The notes beneath the pieces are model-generated. The model did no database searches, was not told the origin of the DNA, and saw nothing but the letters and a program-made list of their open reading frames with translations. A stretch of DNA of 64,000 nucleotides, from contig NZ_PUIA01000016.1 of the NCBI RefSeq assembly GCF_002967715.1, positions 496,001 through 560,000 of the forward strand, read 5' to 3'. Positions 36,429-48,470 of this stretch are shown piece by piece; the first letter of the stretch is position 1, and each line of letters begins with the position of its first letter. Origin of the DNA: Blastopirellula marina (lineage in GTDB: Bacteria; Planctomycetota; Planctomycetia; Pirellulales; Pirellulaceae). The position numbers and the translations under genes are program-made.

Positions 36429-37286
36429 ATGCTTTTCCCACTGATCGATGAAAACCCAACGCGCCGTTGGCCGTTCGTGACGGTGGGACTGATCGCGATC
36501 AATACTTTGCTGCTGCTGGCGATGCTGGGTCTAGATCCACTGGAGCATAATCGCCTGTTTCTCGAGTACGGCTTCGTACCTGAGCGATTTACCGAAGCGA
36601 TAGGTTCTGGCGAGTCGGTTCGAATCGATTTGGAAGAACTCGTACAGGGCTCGCCTGAAGCACACGAGGTTCTCGAAAGGAGCCAGGAAGACTCGGTCGT
36701 GACCCTGCCAGGCACGATGTCGGCGGCATTGGGGACGATCTTTTCCTCGATGTTTCTGCATGCTGGAATCGCTCACCTGGTAGGCAACATGTGGTTCCTG
36801 TGGATCTTCGGGAACAACGTAGAGGATCGGCTAGGGCATGTTCCTTACCTGTTGTTTTATTTACTGGGAGGGATTTTCGCGGCACTTGCCCATTGGATTA
36901 CCGCATCCTCGACCGGGGCTTTGATTCCGACGGTTGGTGCCAGTGGAGCCGTCGCGGTCATATTGGGAGCCTATGCCGTGACGTATCCGAAAGCAAAGGT
37001 CCGTTGCGCGCTCTTTCTATTTGTCATCTTCTTCATGATCGATCTGCCGGCGCTTGCCGTGCTGGGCATTTGGATCACGTTTCAATTGGTGCAGGGCCTG
37101 GGGGCTTTGCAGGTGGGGCTCGATGGAGGTGTTGCCTGGTGGGCACACATCGGCGGGTTCCTCTTTGGCATGGCCATCATGCCGCTGCTGTCGCTGATCA
37201 TTCCGGACACAACCTACGGGTCGGTTTTGAAGAAGGAACGGTCGTTCCAATTTGACCCAAGTCGTCACGACGATTTCCGCTTTTAG
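36429..37286 (+). CDS. Rhomboid-family intramembrane serine protease
   Basis: A 285-residue rhomboid. The catalytic dyad is visible as Ser172 in GASGAV and His240 in AHIGGFLFG, and HLVGNMWFLW gives the HxxxN (His116, Asn120) oxyanion element. About six membrane segments are present, preceded by a 60-residue loop between segments 1 and 2 that is acidic and possibly extracytoplasmic. It cleaves substrates within the membrane; the targets are unknown. It is followed 22 bp later by trmB on the same strand. Confidence 0.93.
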   Translation: MLFPLIDENPTRRWPFVTVGLIAINTLLLLAMLGLDPLEHNRLFLEYGFVPERFTEAIGSGESVRIDLEELVQGSPEAHEVLERSQEDSVVTLPGTMSAALGTIFSSMFLHAGIAHLVGNMWFLWIFGNNVEDRLGHVPYLLFYLLGGIFAALAHWITASSTGALIPTVGASGAVAVILGAYAVTYPKAKVRCALFLFVIFFMIDLPALAVLGIWITFQLVQGLGALQVGLDGGVAWWAHIGGFLFGMAIMPLLSLIIPDTTYGSVLKKERSFQFDPSRHDDFRF

Positions 37287-37308
37287 TTTTATCGATTACG
37301 AAACCATT

Positions 37309-37956
37309 ATGGGCCGCAAAGCACTTCCCAAACTGAATCCTGACGTCGACTTCTCTCAGCACTTTTTCGAGTCGGATGTACTCGAAACACGCCCTGACCT
37401 GCAGTCCTACTTCCCCATGCAGCAGCCGCTAGAGGTCGAGGTGGGGACTGGTAAGGGGCTGTTCATGAAGAACGCTTCTGGCCAATGCCCCGAGCATAAC
37501 TTTCTGGGTATCGAGATCGCATTCAAATATGCCCGATTCGCCGGCTACAAATTGGCCAAGGAAGGTCGTACCAACGCGGTCATGTTTCATGGCGACGGAC
37601 AGAAGATCTTTCGTGAGACCATTCCCAGCGATAGCTTGGAAGCGGTGCATGTTTATTTCCCCGACCCCTGGTGGAAGGCCCGGCATCATCGCCGTCGTTT
37701 GATGAACGAAGAGTTCTGTCAGCAGATCCAGCGTGTCCTGCGTCCCGGCGGTAAACTGCATTTCTGGACGGACGTGCTGGACTATTTTGAAATGGCCGTG
37801 GAAACGCTGCACCAAGCCACGACGCTGCAAGGTCCCATCGATGTCGAAGAAACGCCAGCCGAGCACGATCTTGATTACCGCACCCACTTCGAGCGGCGGA
37901 TGCGGAAGAATGAGATGGACGTGTTCCGCAGCCAGTTCTTGAAGCCAGAAGCTTAG
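37309..37956 (+). CDS. trmB: tRNA (guanine-N7-)-methyltransferase
   Basis: A 215-residue TrmB that methylates G46 of tRNA with SAM. The SAM loop is EVEVGTGKGLFM near 42-53, and the family signature VHVYFPDPWWKARHHRRRL is present with the catalytic Asp in PDPW. A late ERRMRKNEM completes the fold. ATG 37309 is chosen because an in-frame TTG at 37252 lies inside the rhomboid gene and would add unrelated residues. It converges on purF, separated by a dispersed-type hairpin. Confidence 0.94.
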   Translation: MGRKALPKLNPDVDFSQHFFESDVLETRPDLQSYFPMQQPLEVEVGTGKGLFMKNASGQCPEHNFLGIEIAFKYARFAGYKLAKEGRTNAVMFHGDGQKIFRETIPSDSLEAVHVYFPDPWWKARHHRRRLMNEEFCQQIQRVLRPGGKLHFWTDVLDYFEMAVETLHQATTLQGPIDVEETPAEHDLDYRTHFERRMRKNEMDVFRSQFLKPEA

Positions 37957-37991
37957 GCTTAAGCCGAATCCAGTAGACTCTCATCCAGGCT

Positions 37992-38010
37992 CTCTCCCTT
38001 CGCGGGAGAG
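37992..38010. repeat. GC-rich inverted repeat, second copy of a dispersed hairpin
   Basis: CTCTCCC-TTCGC-GGGAGAG is a perfect 7-bp stem, followed by GGAGTTGAATGGGGG. It matches the 11816-11838 hairpin in stem sequence. It lies between convergent trmB and purF and could serve both as terminator. Confidence 0.65.
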
Positions 38011-38025
38011 GGAGTTGAATGGGGG

Positions 38026-39645
38026 CTAAGCGCCTGTCGACTGGGCTGCTTGCTCTTCGGCTCGGCGTTCGTACGTGCGGCCGCCGGTTTCTTCCTGGTC
38101 TTTCGTTTCCAAGGCGATCTGATAGAGCCGCTCGCCCCCTTCGGTCGGGTACTCGCCGGTAATGCATGCCTGGCAGAGTTCGTTACTCGAAAGGTTTACT
38201 GCCCGGGCGATGGAGTCGACCGGCAGGTAACGCAGCGAATCGGCACCCAGTTGCTGGGCCATCGCTTCCTGCATTTCTTCGGTCAGAAGGTAACTGTCTC
38301 CCATGAACTTCGGAGCGAAGAGCTCGCTGATGGTCGACATGTCGATGCCGTAGAAGCATGGGGCGATGATCGGAGGACAAGCCACGCGAACGTGGATCTC
38401 TTTCGCTCCGCCGCGTTCACGCAGACGGTTGATCAGGACCTTCATGGTGGTGCTGCGGACGATCGAGTCCTCGACGAGGAAAATGCGTTTCCCTTCCAGT
38501 ACTTCCCGAAGCGGGGTGTATTTGATTTCGGCGGCGCGGCGACGCTTACTGCCACTTTCGATAAATGTTCGGCCAGAATAGCGGTTGCGGATCAGGCCTT
38601 CGCGGGAAGGAATGCCCAGCTTGAACGCCATGGCGTCGGCAGCCGCTTTGCTGGTATCTGGTACCGGCACGACGATTGTGTCGCCGTCGTCTAGCGGAAT
38701 ATCATTCCGCTCGAGTTCGATGGCAGCTAGTTCTTCGCCCAGGTTGGTGCGGCTGACGTAGACACTTTGTCCGTCCAGAGTGCTGGCCACGTTGGCGAAG
38801 TAGATCCACTCGAAGAAACAGTGTGCTTTCCGCTTCGATTCGATGAACTGTCGGACCTCGATCTTGCCATCGGTAATGGTGATGGCCTGGCCTGGTTCGA
38901 CGTTGCGGATTTCGTCTTCCTCGAAGCCGATATTAATCAGGGCGACGCTTTCGCTCGCGGCAGCGAATAGGGGGCCGGAAACGGCATAGCACAGCGGCTT
39001 GATACCGTAAGGATCACGGGCCACGAGCATTTCGCCGTAGGCGTTGAGCATGACCAGGCTGTACGCCCCATCAAATCGCGGTGCCGCGCTTTTAAGGGCG
39101 TCGAACATGGTGATCCGCTTTTCACCGGTCATCTCACGGCTTAGCTCGTGCATGATGATTTCGGTGTCGGTCTCGCGGCTGAGGTGGTGGTCGTCGTCGG
39201 CCAGCAGACGGTCGCGAAGTTCGCTGTAGTTAGAAAGCTGTCCATTGAACGCGAAGCTGAACCACTTGTGCTTCACCAGGTGGTGCCGCTCGAACGGCTG
39301 GGCGTAGCTGCGGTCGTCCTGGCCGCAGGTCGCGTAGCGGACGTGTCCGATGGCGGCGCGGCCAGCATATTCCTTCATGAGGGATTCGCTCTTGCCGCGG
39401 TGCGACAAGCGAAACACTTCCTGGACGGTACCGATGTCTCGGTGAGTGTCGATCAACTGGTTGCGATTGGGGCTGTAAGTGGTGAATCCAGCTGCCAGTT
39501 GGCCTCGATTTTGGATATCGAGCAGCATTCGCGGCATGATCCGCGAGACTTCTTCCGGGCCTTGATCAGGACAAAGAGGGCTCTCTTCGTCGCTAGGGAG
39601 GTGATAAATCGCCGCGATACCACATTCGTGGAAGAGTTCACTCAT
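38026..39645 (-). CDS. purF: Amidophosphoribosyltransferase
   Basis: A 539-residue PurF catalysing the first committed step of purine synthesis (PRPP + glutamine to phosphoribosylamine). The N-terminal nucleophile is Cys8 of [10 protein letters not shown], implying removal of a seven-residue propeptide. Glutaminase features HVRYATCG and FNGQLSN follow. The PRPP loop is [15 protein letters not shown], with E and S replacing the more usual D and G (VDDSIVRGTT). [14 protein letters not shown] near the C-terminus retains the cysteines that could belong to an Fe-S cluster, as in the Bacillus enzyme. It is not in a pur operon here. Confidence 0.93.
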   Translation of the reverse strand: MSELFHECGIAAIYHLPSDEESPLCPDQGPEEVSRIMPRMLLDIQNRGQLAAGFTTYSPNRNQLIDTHRDIGTVQEVFRLSHRGKSESLMKEYAGRAAIGHVRYATCGQDDRSYAQPFERHHLVKHKWFSFAFNGQLSNYSELRDRLLADDDHHLSRETDTEIIMHELSREMTGEKRITMFDALKSAAPRFDGAYSLVMLNAYGEMLVARDPYGIKPLCYAVSGPLFAAASESVALINIGFEEDEIRNVEPGQAITITDGKIEVRQFIESKRKAHCFFEWIYFANVASTLDGQSVYVSRTNLGEELAAIELERNDIPLDDGDTIVVPVPDTSKAAADAMAFKLGIPSREGLIRNRYSGRTFIESGSKRRRAAEIKYTPLREVLEGKRIFLVEDSIVRSTTMKVLINRLRERGGAKEIHVRVACPPIIAPCFYGIDMSTISELFAPKFMGDSYLLTEEMQEAMAQQLGADSLRYLPVDSIARAVNLSSNELCQACITGEYPTEGGERLYQIALETKDQEETGGRTYERRAEEQAAQSTGA

Positions 39646-40016
39646 AGAATTTCAATTCAATCCTGCCGAGTTTACAGAGCCCTCCCAGACAAAATCGAAT
39701 CAGCGGGATCGACATGAATGGGGGCGTGGGCCGGAAGTAGCAAGCACGCAATTATTTTAGGGGCGAAGGTGCAAATCCTCAACCGTCGCAATCACGAACT
39801 CTCGGATTCCCCCAGTCCTTTTCTCGGTTGGGTGGGAAGCATTTACGACAGGGAGAACTATCCTCGCATAAAGACGATTCAATGGGGAACTGGGCCAGGA
39901 CAATCGATTCACGGATAGGACATTTCCCGAAAGCGTAAACCCCCATGGCAAGTGGCTCGTCAGGCTCTAAGATATCGTTACCAACCCACTTAGTGCCTTC
40001 TTGAAACCTTGCCACT
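39646..40016. other. Intergenic region between divergent purF and proB
   Basis: 371 bases that probably contain both promoters. No hairpin, repeat or coding region stood out. A 66-codon frame at 39718-39918 (+) has no family likeness and is overlapped by another on the opposite strand. Confidence 0.5.
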
Positions 40017-41159
40017 ATGACCGACTTGCTGCGGCAGGAAATCGCTACCTCGGCCCACACGATTGTCGTAAAAGTAGGAACACGCGTTCTTACTACCGAC
40101 CAAGGAGTGCTCAGTGAGCAGCAGATCACCCAACTGGGGAGGCAGCTTGCTCAGTTGGCCGCTGCGGGACGACGCATGGTGTTGGTCTCTAGTGGGGCCG
40201 TGGGTGCCGGGATGAGTCAGCTCGGTTTGACCCAGCGTCCGACCGACCTGGCCAAGCTGCAGGCCGTCGCCGCCGTGGGGCAGGCCAAGCTGATCGAGCT
40301 GTATGACCGCGTTTTGCGAGATAACGGCTGCCACGCCGCCCAGGTGTTGCTGACGGCGGAAGACCTCGACGACCGCACGCGTTACCTGAACATTCGCAAC
40401 ACGCTGCTGAGTGTGCTCGACTTTGGCGCGATTCCGATTATCAACGAGAACGACACCGTCGCGGTCGAAGAGCTGATGCTCACGTTCGGCGACAACGATC
40501 GCCTGGCGGCCCGGGTAACCAACCTGCTGCGGGCCCCGCTGTTGATCCTGCTTTCCGATGTCCAAGGGTTGTACAACGGCTCGCCGGAACTGCCCGAGTC
40601 GAAGCTGCTGTCGGTGGTACCGAAGCTGGACGAAGAGGTGATGGGCTTTGCCCGCGATAAGAAGACGGGGCACTCGAAGGGGGGCATGGCCAGCAAGCTA
40701 GAAGCTGCCCGGATGGTGACCTCGACCGGCGAGAACATGATCATCGCCTCCGGTCGACAGCCGGACGTACTGACACGTCTTCTGGATGGCGAAGACCTGG
40801 GGACGCTATTTCTCGCCCAGGGTAAGGCCGTCACGCCTCGCAAGCGTTGGATTGGCTATTCGGTTCAACCACGCGGCGAACTGATAGTCGATGACGGGGC
40901 CGTGAAGGCGCTCGGCGAGAAAGGGAAGAGCCTTCTCCCGATTGGTGTCACTCAGGTTCGCGGGGCGTTCACGAAAGGGGATGTCGTCCGCGTGTGCAAT
41001 GGACAGGGACAGGAAATTGCCCGTGGCCTGACGAACTACACTTCGGAAGAAATCGGCAAGATCTTAGGCAAACGAAGCGATCAGATCGAAGGTATTCTCG
41101 GCCATCATCCGTACGATGAAATCATTCATCGCGACAATCTGACGGTGAGCCGGGTTTAA
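40017..41159 (+). CDS. proB: Glutamate 5-kinase
   Basis: A 380-residue glutamate 5-kinase, the first enzyme of proline synthesis. The amino-acid kinase domain (about 10-260) shows TIVVKVGTRVL, VLVSSGAVGAG, IPIINENDTVAVEE and GDNDRLAARV. TGHSKGGMASKLEAA is the typical Lys-rich nucleotide loop. A C-terminal PUA domain (about 285-365, GELIVDDGAVKAL) matches the full-length bacterial form. ATG 40017 leads straight into the domain. proA is not adjacent. Confidence 0.95.
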   Translation: MTDLLRQEIATSAHTIVVKVGTRVLTTDQGVLSEQQITQLGRQLAQLAAAGRRMVLVSSGAVGAGMSQLGLTQRPTDLAKLQAVAAVGQAKLIELYDRVLRDNGCHAAQVLLTAEDLDDRTRYLNIRNTLLSVLDFGAIPIINENDTVAVEELMLTFGDNDRLAARVTNLLRAPLLILLSDVQGLYNGSPELPESKLLSVVPKLDEEVMGFARDKKTGHSKGGMASKLEAARMVTSTGENMIIASGRQPDVLTRLLDGEDLGTLFLAQGKAVTPRKRWIGYSVQPRGELIVDDGAVKALGEKGKSLLPIGVTQVRGAFTKGDVVRVCNGQGQEIARGLTNYTSEEIGKILGKRSDQIEGILGHHPYDEIIHRDNLTVSRV

Positions 41160-41441
41160 GGGCGTAAAGATCATATGCAATGGGCATCTAAATTCTTGCA
41201 ATTCCACGTTTGATCGCTTAATTCTTATCTTTTGCGACGATCTCACAAAATACCTTGCAACGCTGGCTGCCTTTACGTGACAACCAAGTTGTCGGGGCGA
41301 ATTCCAGCAGCGGTTACTTCTTAGCTGTTTGCCCGTTGCAATTGGATTGCGTTGGTTGTCATCGTGACGATAACCTTTTCCCGCTTGCTTGTCTTCAAAA
41401 CAACTCTCGTCATATGGTCCAAATACGGGGGAGTATTTACC

Positions 41442-41999
41442 GTGATCGGTTACGAAATTACGGCCAGGTGCCACAAGCTGAATTACGCGCGGTCTTACAG
41501 TGGTTGGTTCGAGGGGGACCCCAAGCTCGAGAGCAAGGCCAAAGAGGTCGCCGCGAAAGCTGTCGTCAAGCAAGTCGCCAAGCAGGGGGTCAAGCTGCTG
41601 GTGAGTGCCAGTGCCGGTAGCGTGGTGACGGTCGCTGATATTGTCTCGAAGCCGCTGCAAGGGCTTGGTTCGGCGGCGGGTCAATTGATTGCCGACAACA
41701 TCCTGAAGATCAATCGAACGTTGGCCGGACAGGGGCTGATTTTTAACGACATCGCAGTGAGTTTGTCCGGCGACTTCGAGGGAGGTTATCGGATCGATAC
41801 CGACGAAGACCTCGAGAAGTTGCCTCACCTGTTGGCGCTTATCCCCGAGAAGGGAACGACCGATTCGTTCATGGGGCAGTCGGTTCTTGAAATGGCCGTG
41901 ATGGGCCACGTCAATTTTGCTCGATACTTGTATCAGTTCCACTTGAAGAAAGGATCAAATCAGACGTTGTATCACCTGGAAGTCAAAATCGACGTCTGA
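41442..41999 (+). CDS. Hypothetical protein
   Basis: A 185-residue protein of unknown family. It has a small-residue-rich, Ala/Val/Lys helical stretch (EVAAKAVVKQVAKQGVKLLVSASAGSVV) that may be a membrane-associated or amphipathic helix. A mostly beta C-terminal region (FNDIAVSLSGDFEGGYRIDT) follows. GTG 41442 is chosen because GGGGGA lies nine bases upstream. An in-frame TTG at 41352 would add 30 residues. It ends about 100 bp from the convergent symporter gene. No function can be named. Confidence 0.55.
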   Translation: MIGYEITARCHKLNYARSYSGWFEGDPKLESKAKEVAAKAVVKQVAKQGVKLLVSASAGSVVTVADIVSKPLQGLGSAAGQLIADNILKINRTLAGQGLIFNDIAVSLSGDFEGGYRIDTDEDLEKLPHLLALIPEKGTTDSFMGQSVLEMAVMGHVNFARYLYQFHLKKGSNQTLYHLEVKIDV

Positions 42000-42100
42000 T
42001 GTATCAAGCGGATTGACGCTGCCCAAAAATAAATCGGGAGGCCAGGGACCTCCCGATTCTGATGACTTTACAAGTTGACTTTCGCCGTTTGGTGAGCCGT

Positions 42101-44124
<2,024 letters not shown>

Positions 44125-44125
<1 letters not shown>

Positions 44126-44349
44126 TATTCGCCCCCCTCAGCTTCCTGTTGAGCTTCTTCAATCAGATCCGACGGCCAGGCAAAGATGGTGGCTAGAAAC
44201 CATACAAAGCCTGCACCGAGCGAAATGCCGGCTTGCCACAGGAGCGTGATCGGCATGAAGCCACCAACCAAGGTGCGATCGTCCCAGTACCAAAGATCTT
44301 GATGGAGGATGATGAGGGCTACTACTAGTAGCCATACCACGTATCTCAT
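44125..44349 (-). CDS. DUF3311-type small membrane subunit
   Basis: A 74-residue protein with two membrane segments (YVVWLLVVALIILHQDLW and LLWQAGISLGAGFVWFLATIFAW) and an acidic C-terminus. It immediately precedes the SSS symporter, overlapping by one base (TAATG). Small DUF3311 proteins accompany many SSS transporters and are thought to be accessory subunits. ATG 44349 is preferred; an upstream in-frame TTG at 44415 adds a hydrophilic segment without support. Confidence 0.82.
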
Positions 44350-44611
44350 GGGTATGCGGCCTTCAGGGTGGAGTGGGGCAGGCAAAACACGTTGAGAAGA
44401 CAGTTGGTTAAACAACTATCGGCACATTCTAAACGCCTCGGTAGCGCGATACCAGACCGAGTTGATTACTTTTCCTCGGAGTTTAGGCGGTTGGGGAAGT
44501 TGGTTTTGCGTTGGAGTCTCTCTGATCAGGCTGGTAGACTAAACCTCGTCACCCAGCCAATTACCTCCCTGGAATGACCCTGCCTGCCACCTATTCATGT
44601 GAGATTTTTGC

Positions 44612-46003
44612 ATGTCGAATTCCCTTTCCCGCCGTCAACTTCTGGCCGCTTCGGTCTCTGGTGCCCTCCTTCCGGCTGCTTTGCAGGGGGCCGACTCCAC
44701 CAGTAATTCCCCCCACCAACTTACCGAGCCCCAACGAACCATTCCCGTGGCCGGCACGACCGACGTGCTGGTTTGCGGCGGTGGCCCTGCCGGCATCGCC
44801 ACGGCCATCAGTGCCGCGCGTACCGGGGCAACCGTTCGCGTACTGGAAGCACACGGCTGTTTAGGGGGCGTGTGGACCAGCGGGATGCTCTCGTACGTGA
44901 TGGATGCCGAGAAGCCGGGTCTCAATGCCGAGCTTCCCCGTCGGCTCGAGCAAATGGACGCGGTTCGACACAGCGGTCCGAAGAACTATGTTTACGATGT
45001 CGAAAGCATGAAGGTCCTGCTGGAAGAGCTGTTCGACGAAAATAATATTAAGGTGCAGTATCACACGCGGATCGTGGCCGTCGAGAAAGATGCCGCCAAC
45101 CGCGTGCGTGGCGTGATCACCGAATCGAAATCGGGACGTCAGGCCTGGCGTGCCAACACGGTGGTCGATACGACCGGCGATGGCGATGTCGGTGCTTTGG
45201 CGGCATGTGAGTGGGAGTTCGGCCGCGATGCGGATTGCCCGTGCCAGCCGATGTCGCTCATGGGAATCATTACGGCCAGTCCGGAAGCCCTGCAGCAGTT
45301 CGATCGGCTCAAAGGAGGTCAGACGAAAGACGAGTTTCGCGCATTCATCCAGAAAGCGGGACTCGACCCGTCGTACGCCAAGCCTACCCTCTGGTACATG
45401 GGAGGCAGTGTCGCCGCGGTGATGATGAACCACGAGTACGGCGTGCGTCCCTTCGATGCCGTGGCCGTTACCGACGCCACCATCCGTGCGCGTCGCGAGT
45501 TGTACGATATTTGCCAGGGACTACGCGGGCTCGGTGGAGCCTGGAGGGACTGTCGCCTGGTGACAACGGCCGAGCAAATCGGCGTACGTGACGGCCGGCG
45601 TATCAAGGGGCGGTACTTTGTCACGGTGGATGATGTTCGCGAAGGTGCCCGGCATGAAGACGCGATCTGCCGTAGCGAGTTCAGTGTCGATATCCATGCA
45701 GCGACACGTGAGGAAAACAAGAAGGCCGCCTACAGCGGTCAAGGCATCAAAGCCAAGCCGTTTGATATTCCGCTGCGTGCACTAATCGCCGCCGATGTCG
45801 ACGGTCTGATGATGGCCGGCCGCTGCATCAGTGGCGACTTCTTCGCGCATGCCAGTTACCGTGTAACCGGCAATGCGGTAGCGATGGGTGAAGCGGCTGG
45901 GGTGACCTCGGCACTCGCAGCAAAAGAAGGTTGCTTGCCGCAGGATGTTGCCTGGAAGCCGATTTCCGAAAAGCTGGCAGAACTTCGTAAGCCGGTCGCT
46001 TAA
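44612..46003 (+). CDS. Tat-exported FAD-dependent oxidoreductase (FAD_oxidored family)
   Basis: A 463-residue flavoprotein. A twin-arginine-type signal (SRRQLLAASVSGALLPAALQ, residues 6-25) is followed by a Rossmann FAD-binding motif VLVCGGGPAGIATAISAARTG (about 53-73). GCLGGVWTSGM and a late GLMMAGRCISGDFFAHASYR are typical of the FAD_oxidored family of planctomycetes, which often occur in carbohydrate or sulfatase regions. It is probably periplasmic; the substrate is unknown. Its stop overlaps the convergent UbiC-like gene by four bases. Confidence 0.9.
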   Translation: MSNSLSRRQLLAASVSGALLPAALQGADSTSNSPHQLTEPQRTIPVAGTTDVLVCGGGPAGIATAISAARTGATVRVLEAHGCLGGVWTSGMLSYVMDAEKPGLNAELPRRLEQMDAVRHSGPKNYVYDVESMKVLLEELFDENNIKVQYHTRIVAVEKDAANRVRGVITESKSGRQAWRANTVVDTTGDGDVGALAACEWEFGRDADCPCQPMSLMGIITASPEALQQFDRLKGGQTKDEFRAFIQKAGLDPSYAKPTLWYMGGSVAAVMMNHEYGVRPFDAVAVTDATIRARRELYDICQGLRGLGGAWRDCRLVTTAEQIGVRDGRRIKGRYFVTVDDVREGARHEDAICRSEFSVDIHAATREENKKAAYSGQGIKAKPFDIPLRALIAADVDGLMMAGRCISGDFFAHASYRVTGNAVAMGEAAGVTSALAAKEGCLPQDVAWKPISEKLAELRKPVA

Positions 46004-46545
46004 TCGCGAGTCACGATCTCTAGCAGTTCGACCGCGGGTTCGCCGTTGCAATAGATCAGAGCCGTTCGTCCGTAAACCGTTTCGTTCGGCTCGAGTCCCA
46101 TCAACTCGCGAAGTTCGCTCGCCGGCTGAATGTGCCACAAGCAAGTCAGTTGGACTTCTCGCAAGACGTTGTGCTCGATCAGGACACGTCCGAGCGGGAT
46201 GCGTTCGCTCTTGATTTCGTTGGCCGGCTCTTCGGCCAAGAAGTCGCAGTTCAAGCGGACGATTCCGTACTGCACGACCTTGCCGTCACTTTGCCGCGTG
46301 AGCAGGATCTTTCGCGAGTAGTACTGGCCGTCGGTTCGCTTCTCGAGAACCGTCACATCCACGTGACAGCCGTGAAAGTTCTCGACGGTCACGGTCATGT
46401 GCTCGTCGTGGGCGAGCAGTTGATGAAACGGAGCAGGCGTCTGCTGGGCAGAGACTTCCTCGAACTGGCCTAGTTCCTCGGGCTTGTCGTAAAAGAGCGC
46501 AATCAGCTCGCTAAGCTCAGGCATCGTATGGCGAGACGGTTTCAC
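46000..46545 (-). CDS. UbiC/DUF98-like (chorismate lyase-fold) protein
   Basis: A 181-residue protein of the chorismate lyase/UTRA superfamily, DUF98-type. The C-terminal half has LGRVLIEHNVLREVQLTCLW, a VYGRTALIYCNGEPA stretch and VELLEIV. These place the conserved Arg (120 and 129), Gly-Arg (159-160) and Glu (173 and 176) expected for a UbiC-like pocket. Conversion of chorismate to 4-hydroxybenzoate is possible but unproven; many DUF98 members are uncharacterised. GTG 46545 follows AAAGGA seven bases upstream. It is the last gene of the SHC - polyprenyl synthase strand. Confidence 0.75.
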   Translation of the reverse strand: MKPSRHTMPELSELIALFYDKPEELGQFEEVSAQQTPAPFHQLLAHDEHMTVTVENFHGCHVDVTVLEKRTDGQYYSRKILLTRQSDGKVVQYGIVRLNCDFLAEEPANEIKSERIPLGRVLIEHNVLREVQLTCLWHIQPASELRELMGLEPNETVYGRTALIYCNGEPAVELLEIVTRD

Positions 46546-46610
46546 GTCGGTTCCTTTTGCTTAAAAGGGAAACGAAACTTGAGTTGGCCAACGAGGAAAT
46601 TCAGGTGGGG

Positions 46611-48458
46611 CTATGAGGTGGGCGCGGCCAAGGGGAATTCGAGTGTAGTGGTAGGGATGACGATTGTCGGTTTGTGATCTTCCGTCGTTTCCAAAATCGA
46701 ATCGACTAGATAATACAACAATCGTCGGAAGGGTTCAGGGTCGATTTCATCGGCGATTTCTTCCGCTTTTGCCCGATATTTTTCCACGAGCTGCTGTGCG
46801 GCCTCGAAAACGCCTCCTTCGAGGTAAAGGCTTCGCACCCGCTGAATCTTTGCCGCGGCGGTCAAATCAGGATCGTTCGCAATTTGAATGAGTTCGTTTT
46901 TGCGATCCTCTTTCAGGTTTTGCAGAGCCAAAGCCCACAGTACCGTTGGACGACCGCCGATGATATCGTTGCCGGCGGAAAGCTTGTTGTCCGAGTCGCC
47001 GAGCCAGTCCTTCAGGTCGTTCAAGATCTGGAAGGCGACCCCGACATGCCGGGCAAACTTTCGCATCTCGTCGCGATAATCCTCCCGCGTTTTGGCCAAG
47101 GCAATCCCACAGTGCAGGGCAGCCTCGAACGCTGGAGAAGTTTTCAACGCATATATTTTCAACGCATCGATCGGAGTCAACTCTTTGCTGGCCGAGTCGC
47201 GCCACATCAGTTCGGCCCCTTGGCCTTCCGACAGTCGCATGTGGGCTTCCGCCAATTGATCGAGGATCTTGGCGACCACTTCTGGCCCGAGCGTTTTGAC
47301 TTCGCGGCTTACCAGGCGGTAGCCAAGCCCGATCATGTAGTCGCCCAGGTTGATGCCGGTCGAAATGCCGAACTGACGATGGACGGTCGGCTCGCCATAG
47401 CGGAACTCGTCATCGTCTTCGATGTCGTCGTGGACGAGCGAAGCTTTGTGGAATGTTTCAATTGCCAAAGCGCTGCGTTTGATGGCATCGCTGTAACCCG
47501 CGACGTGGGCGGCACCCTCGGGAAGTGTCCCTTGGCCGCCGGTTAGCGAGTCGTAGACAGCAAGCGTTGTGAACGGTCGCGAGTACTTGCCACCGCGACC
47601 AATGAAGTCGATCGCCAAGCGTTCGGTCGCGGCAATCGGGTCAATATTCGGGAGATCGCGAAGCTCGGCGTTGGTGGTTGCTTCGGTCTGACGCTGTGGT
47701 GCGATCAAGCGGGTCAGCTCTTGGCGATCGAACATCTCCTGAGCCGCACGCATCAGGTGGACGTATGTCGCCGTCTTCTGTTGCGGTTCGCGGTGGGGGA
47801 GGTGGATCATATCGAAGACCCACTGTTCGTCGACCGAGGTATTGCGGCAGTCGCTCGAATGCAGCGGAACGGCCATGCAAGGAATACCGGCGAGCAGGAT
47901 CTTATCGAACGCCTTCTCCAGCACGTTCAAACAGGCCACACCAACGACCGCATCGACATAACCGCTCACCAGAATCTTCATCACGATGGGCGAGCCTTCG
48001 GCGACGAGAACCCGGTAGCCGAGTTCTTCGGCCTGGGTGCGGTAGTCGGCGATGCTGCATGCTCCGCAGGTTTTACAGTCGAGACCGAACTGATCGTAGT
48101 CGGCCGGACAGCCTTCGGCGTGTTTCAGGCAGTGTGGCAGCAGGAAGAGTCGTCGCTCTGGCGGAATAGCCGAGACCTGGTCACGCCAGAAGGCGGAGGT
48201 CATCATCACCAGGGTCCACCCTACGTACGATTCAGGGAGGTTCATCTCCTCAAGCAGTGCCCGGGTGATCTTCTCCATTTCGTCTTTGGAGAGGGGGCGT
48301 GACTTGTCGAGCTTCTCGCAGATCTGATAACAGCGATCCCGGATCTCTTCGCGCAGCGCCAAGCGATCGGGAACTTGTTTCAGGTGGGCCGTTTTGCGGC
48401 GGCGGGAAACCCGCTTCGTTGCACCACCGTTGGATTCAGGCTGGGAGGGGGAAGGCAT
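46611..48458 (-). CDS. DUF116 domain fused to a polyprenyl (isoprenyl diphosphate) synthase
   Basis: A 615-residue two-domain protein. Residues about 30-230 match DUF116: RRLFLLPHCLKHAEGCPADY, DCKTCGACSI, YRVLVAEGSPIVMK and VVGVACLNVLEKAF, with a cysteine set that could bind metal. Residues about 265-600 are a trans-isoprenyl diphosphate synthase. The first Asp-rich motif is VHDDIEDDDEF and the second LNDLKDWLGD; GRGGKYSRP is the conserved KxxRP-type region. It should elongate DMAPP or FPP with IPP, supplying a C15-C20 or longer prenyl diphosphate. The ATG at 48458 is 12 bases after the SHC stop. Fusion of DUF116 to a prenyl synthase is unusual and suggests regulation or a metal-linked step. 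Confidence 0.9.
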   Translation of the reverse strand: MPSPSQPESNGGATKRVSRRRKTAHLKQVPDRLALREEIRDRCYQICEKLDKSRPLSKDEMEKITRALLEEMNLPESYVGWTLVMMTSAFWRDQVSAIPPERRLFLLPHCLKHAEGCPADYDQFGLDCKTCGACSIADYRTQAEELGYRVLVAEGSPIVMKILVSGYVDAVVGVACLNVLEKAFDKILLAGIPCMAVPLHSSDCRNTSVDEQWVFDMIHLPHREPQQKTATYVHLMRAAQEMFDRQELTRLIAPQRQTEATTNAELRDLPNIDPIAATERLAIDFIGRGGKYSRPFTTLAVYDSLTGGQGTLPEGAAHVAGYSDAIKRSALAIETFHKASLVHDDIEDDDEFRYGEPTVHRQFGISTGINLGDYMIGLGYRLVSREVKTLGPEVVAKILDQLAEAHMRLSEGQGAELMWRDSASKELTPIDALKIYALKTSPAFEAALHCGIALAKTREDYRDEMRKFARHVGVAFQILNDLKDWLGDSDNKLSAGNDIIGGRPTVLWALALQNLKEDRKNELIQIANDPDLTAAAKIQRVRSLYLEGGVFEAAQQLVEKYRAKAEEIADEIDPEPFRRLLYYLVDSILETTEDHKPTIVIPTTTLEFPLAAPTS

Positions 48459-48470
48459 AGGCAAGGTAGC

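Noticed and set aside
39718-39951. Short overlapping frames on both strands between purF and proB
   Set aside because: Neither has a recognisable motif or initiation signal.
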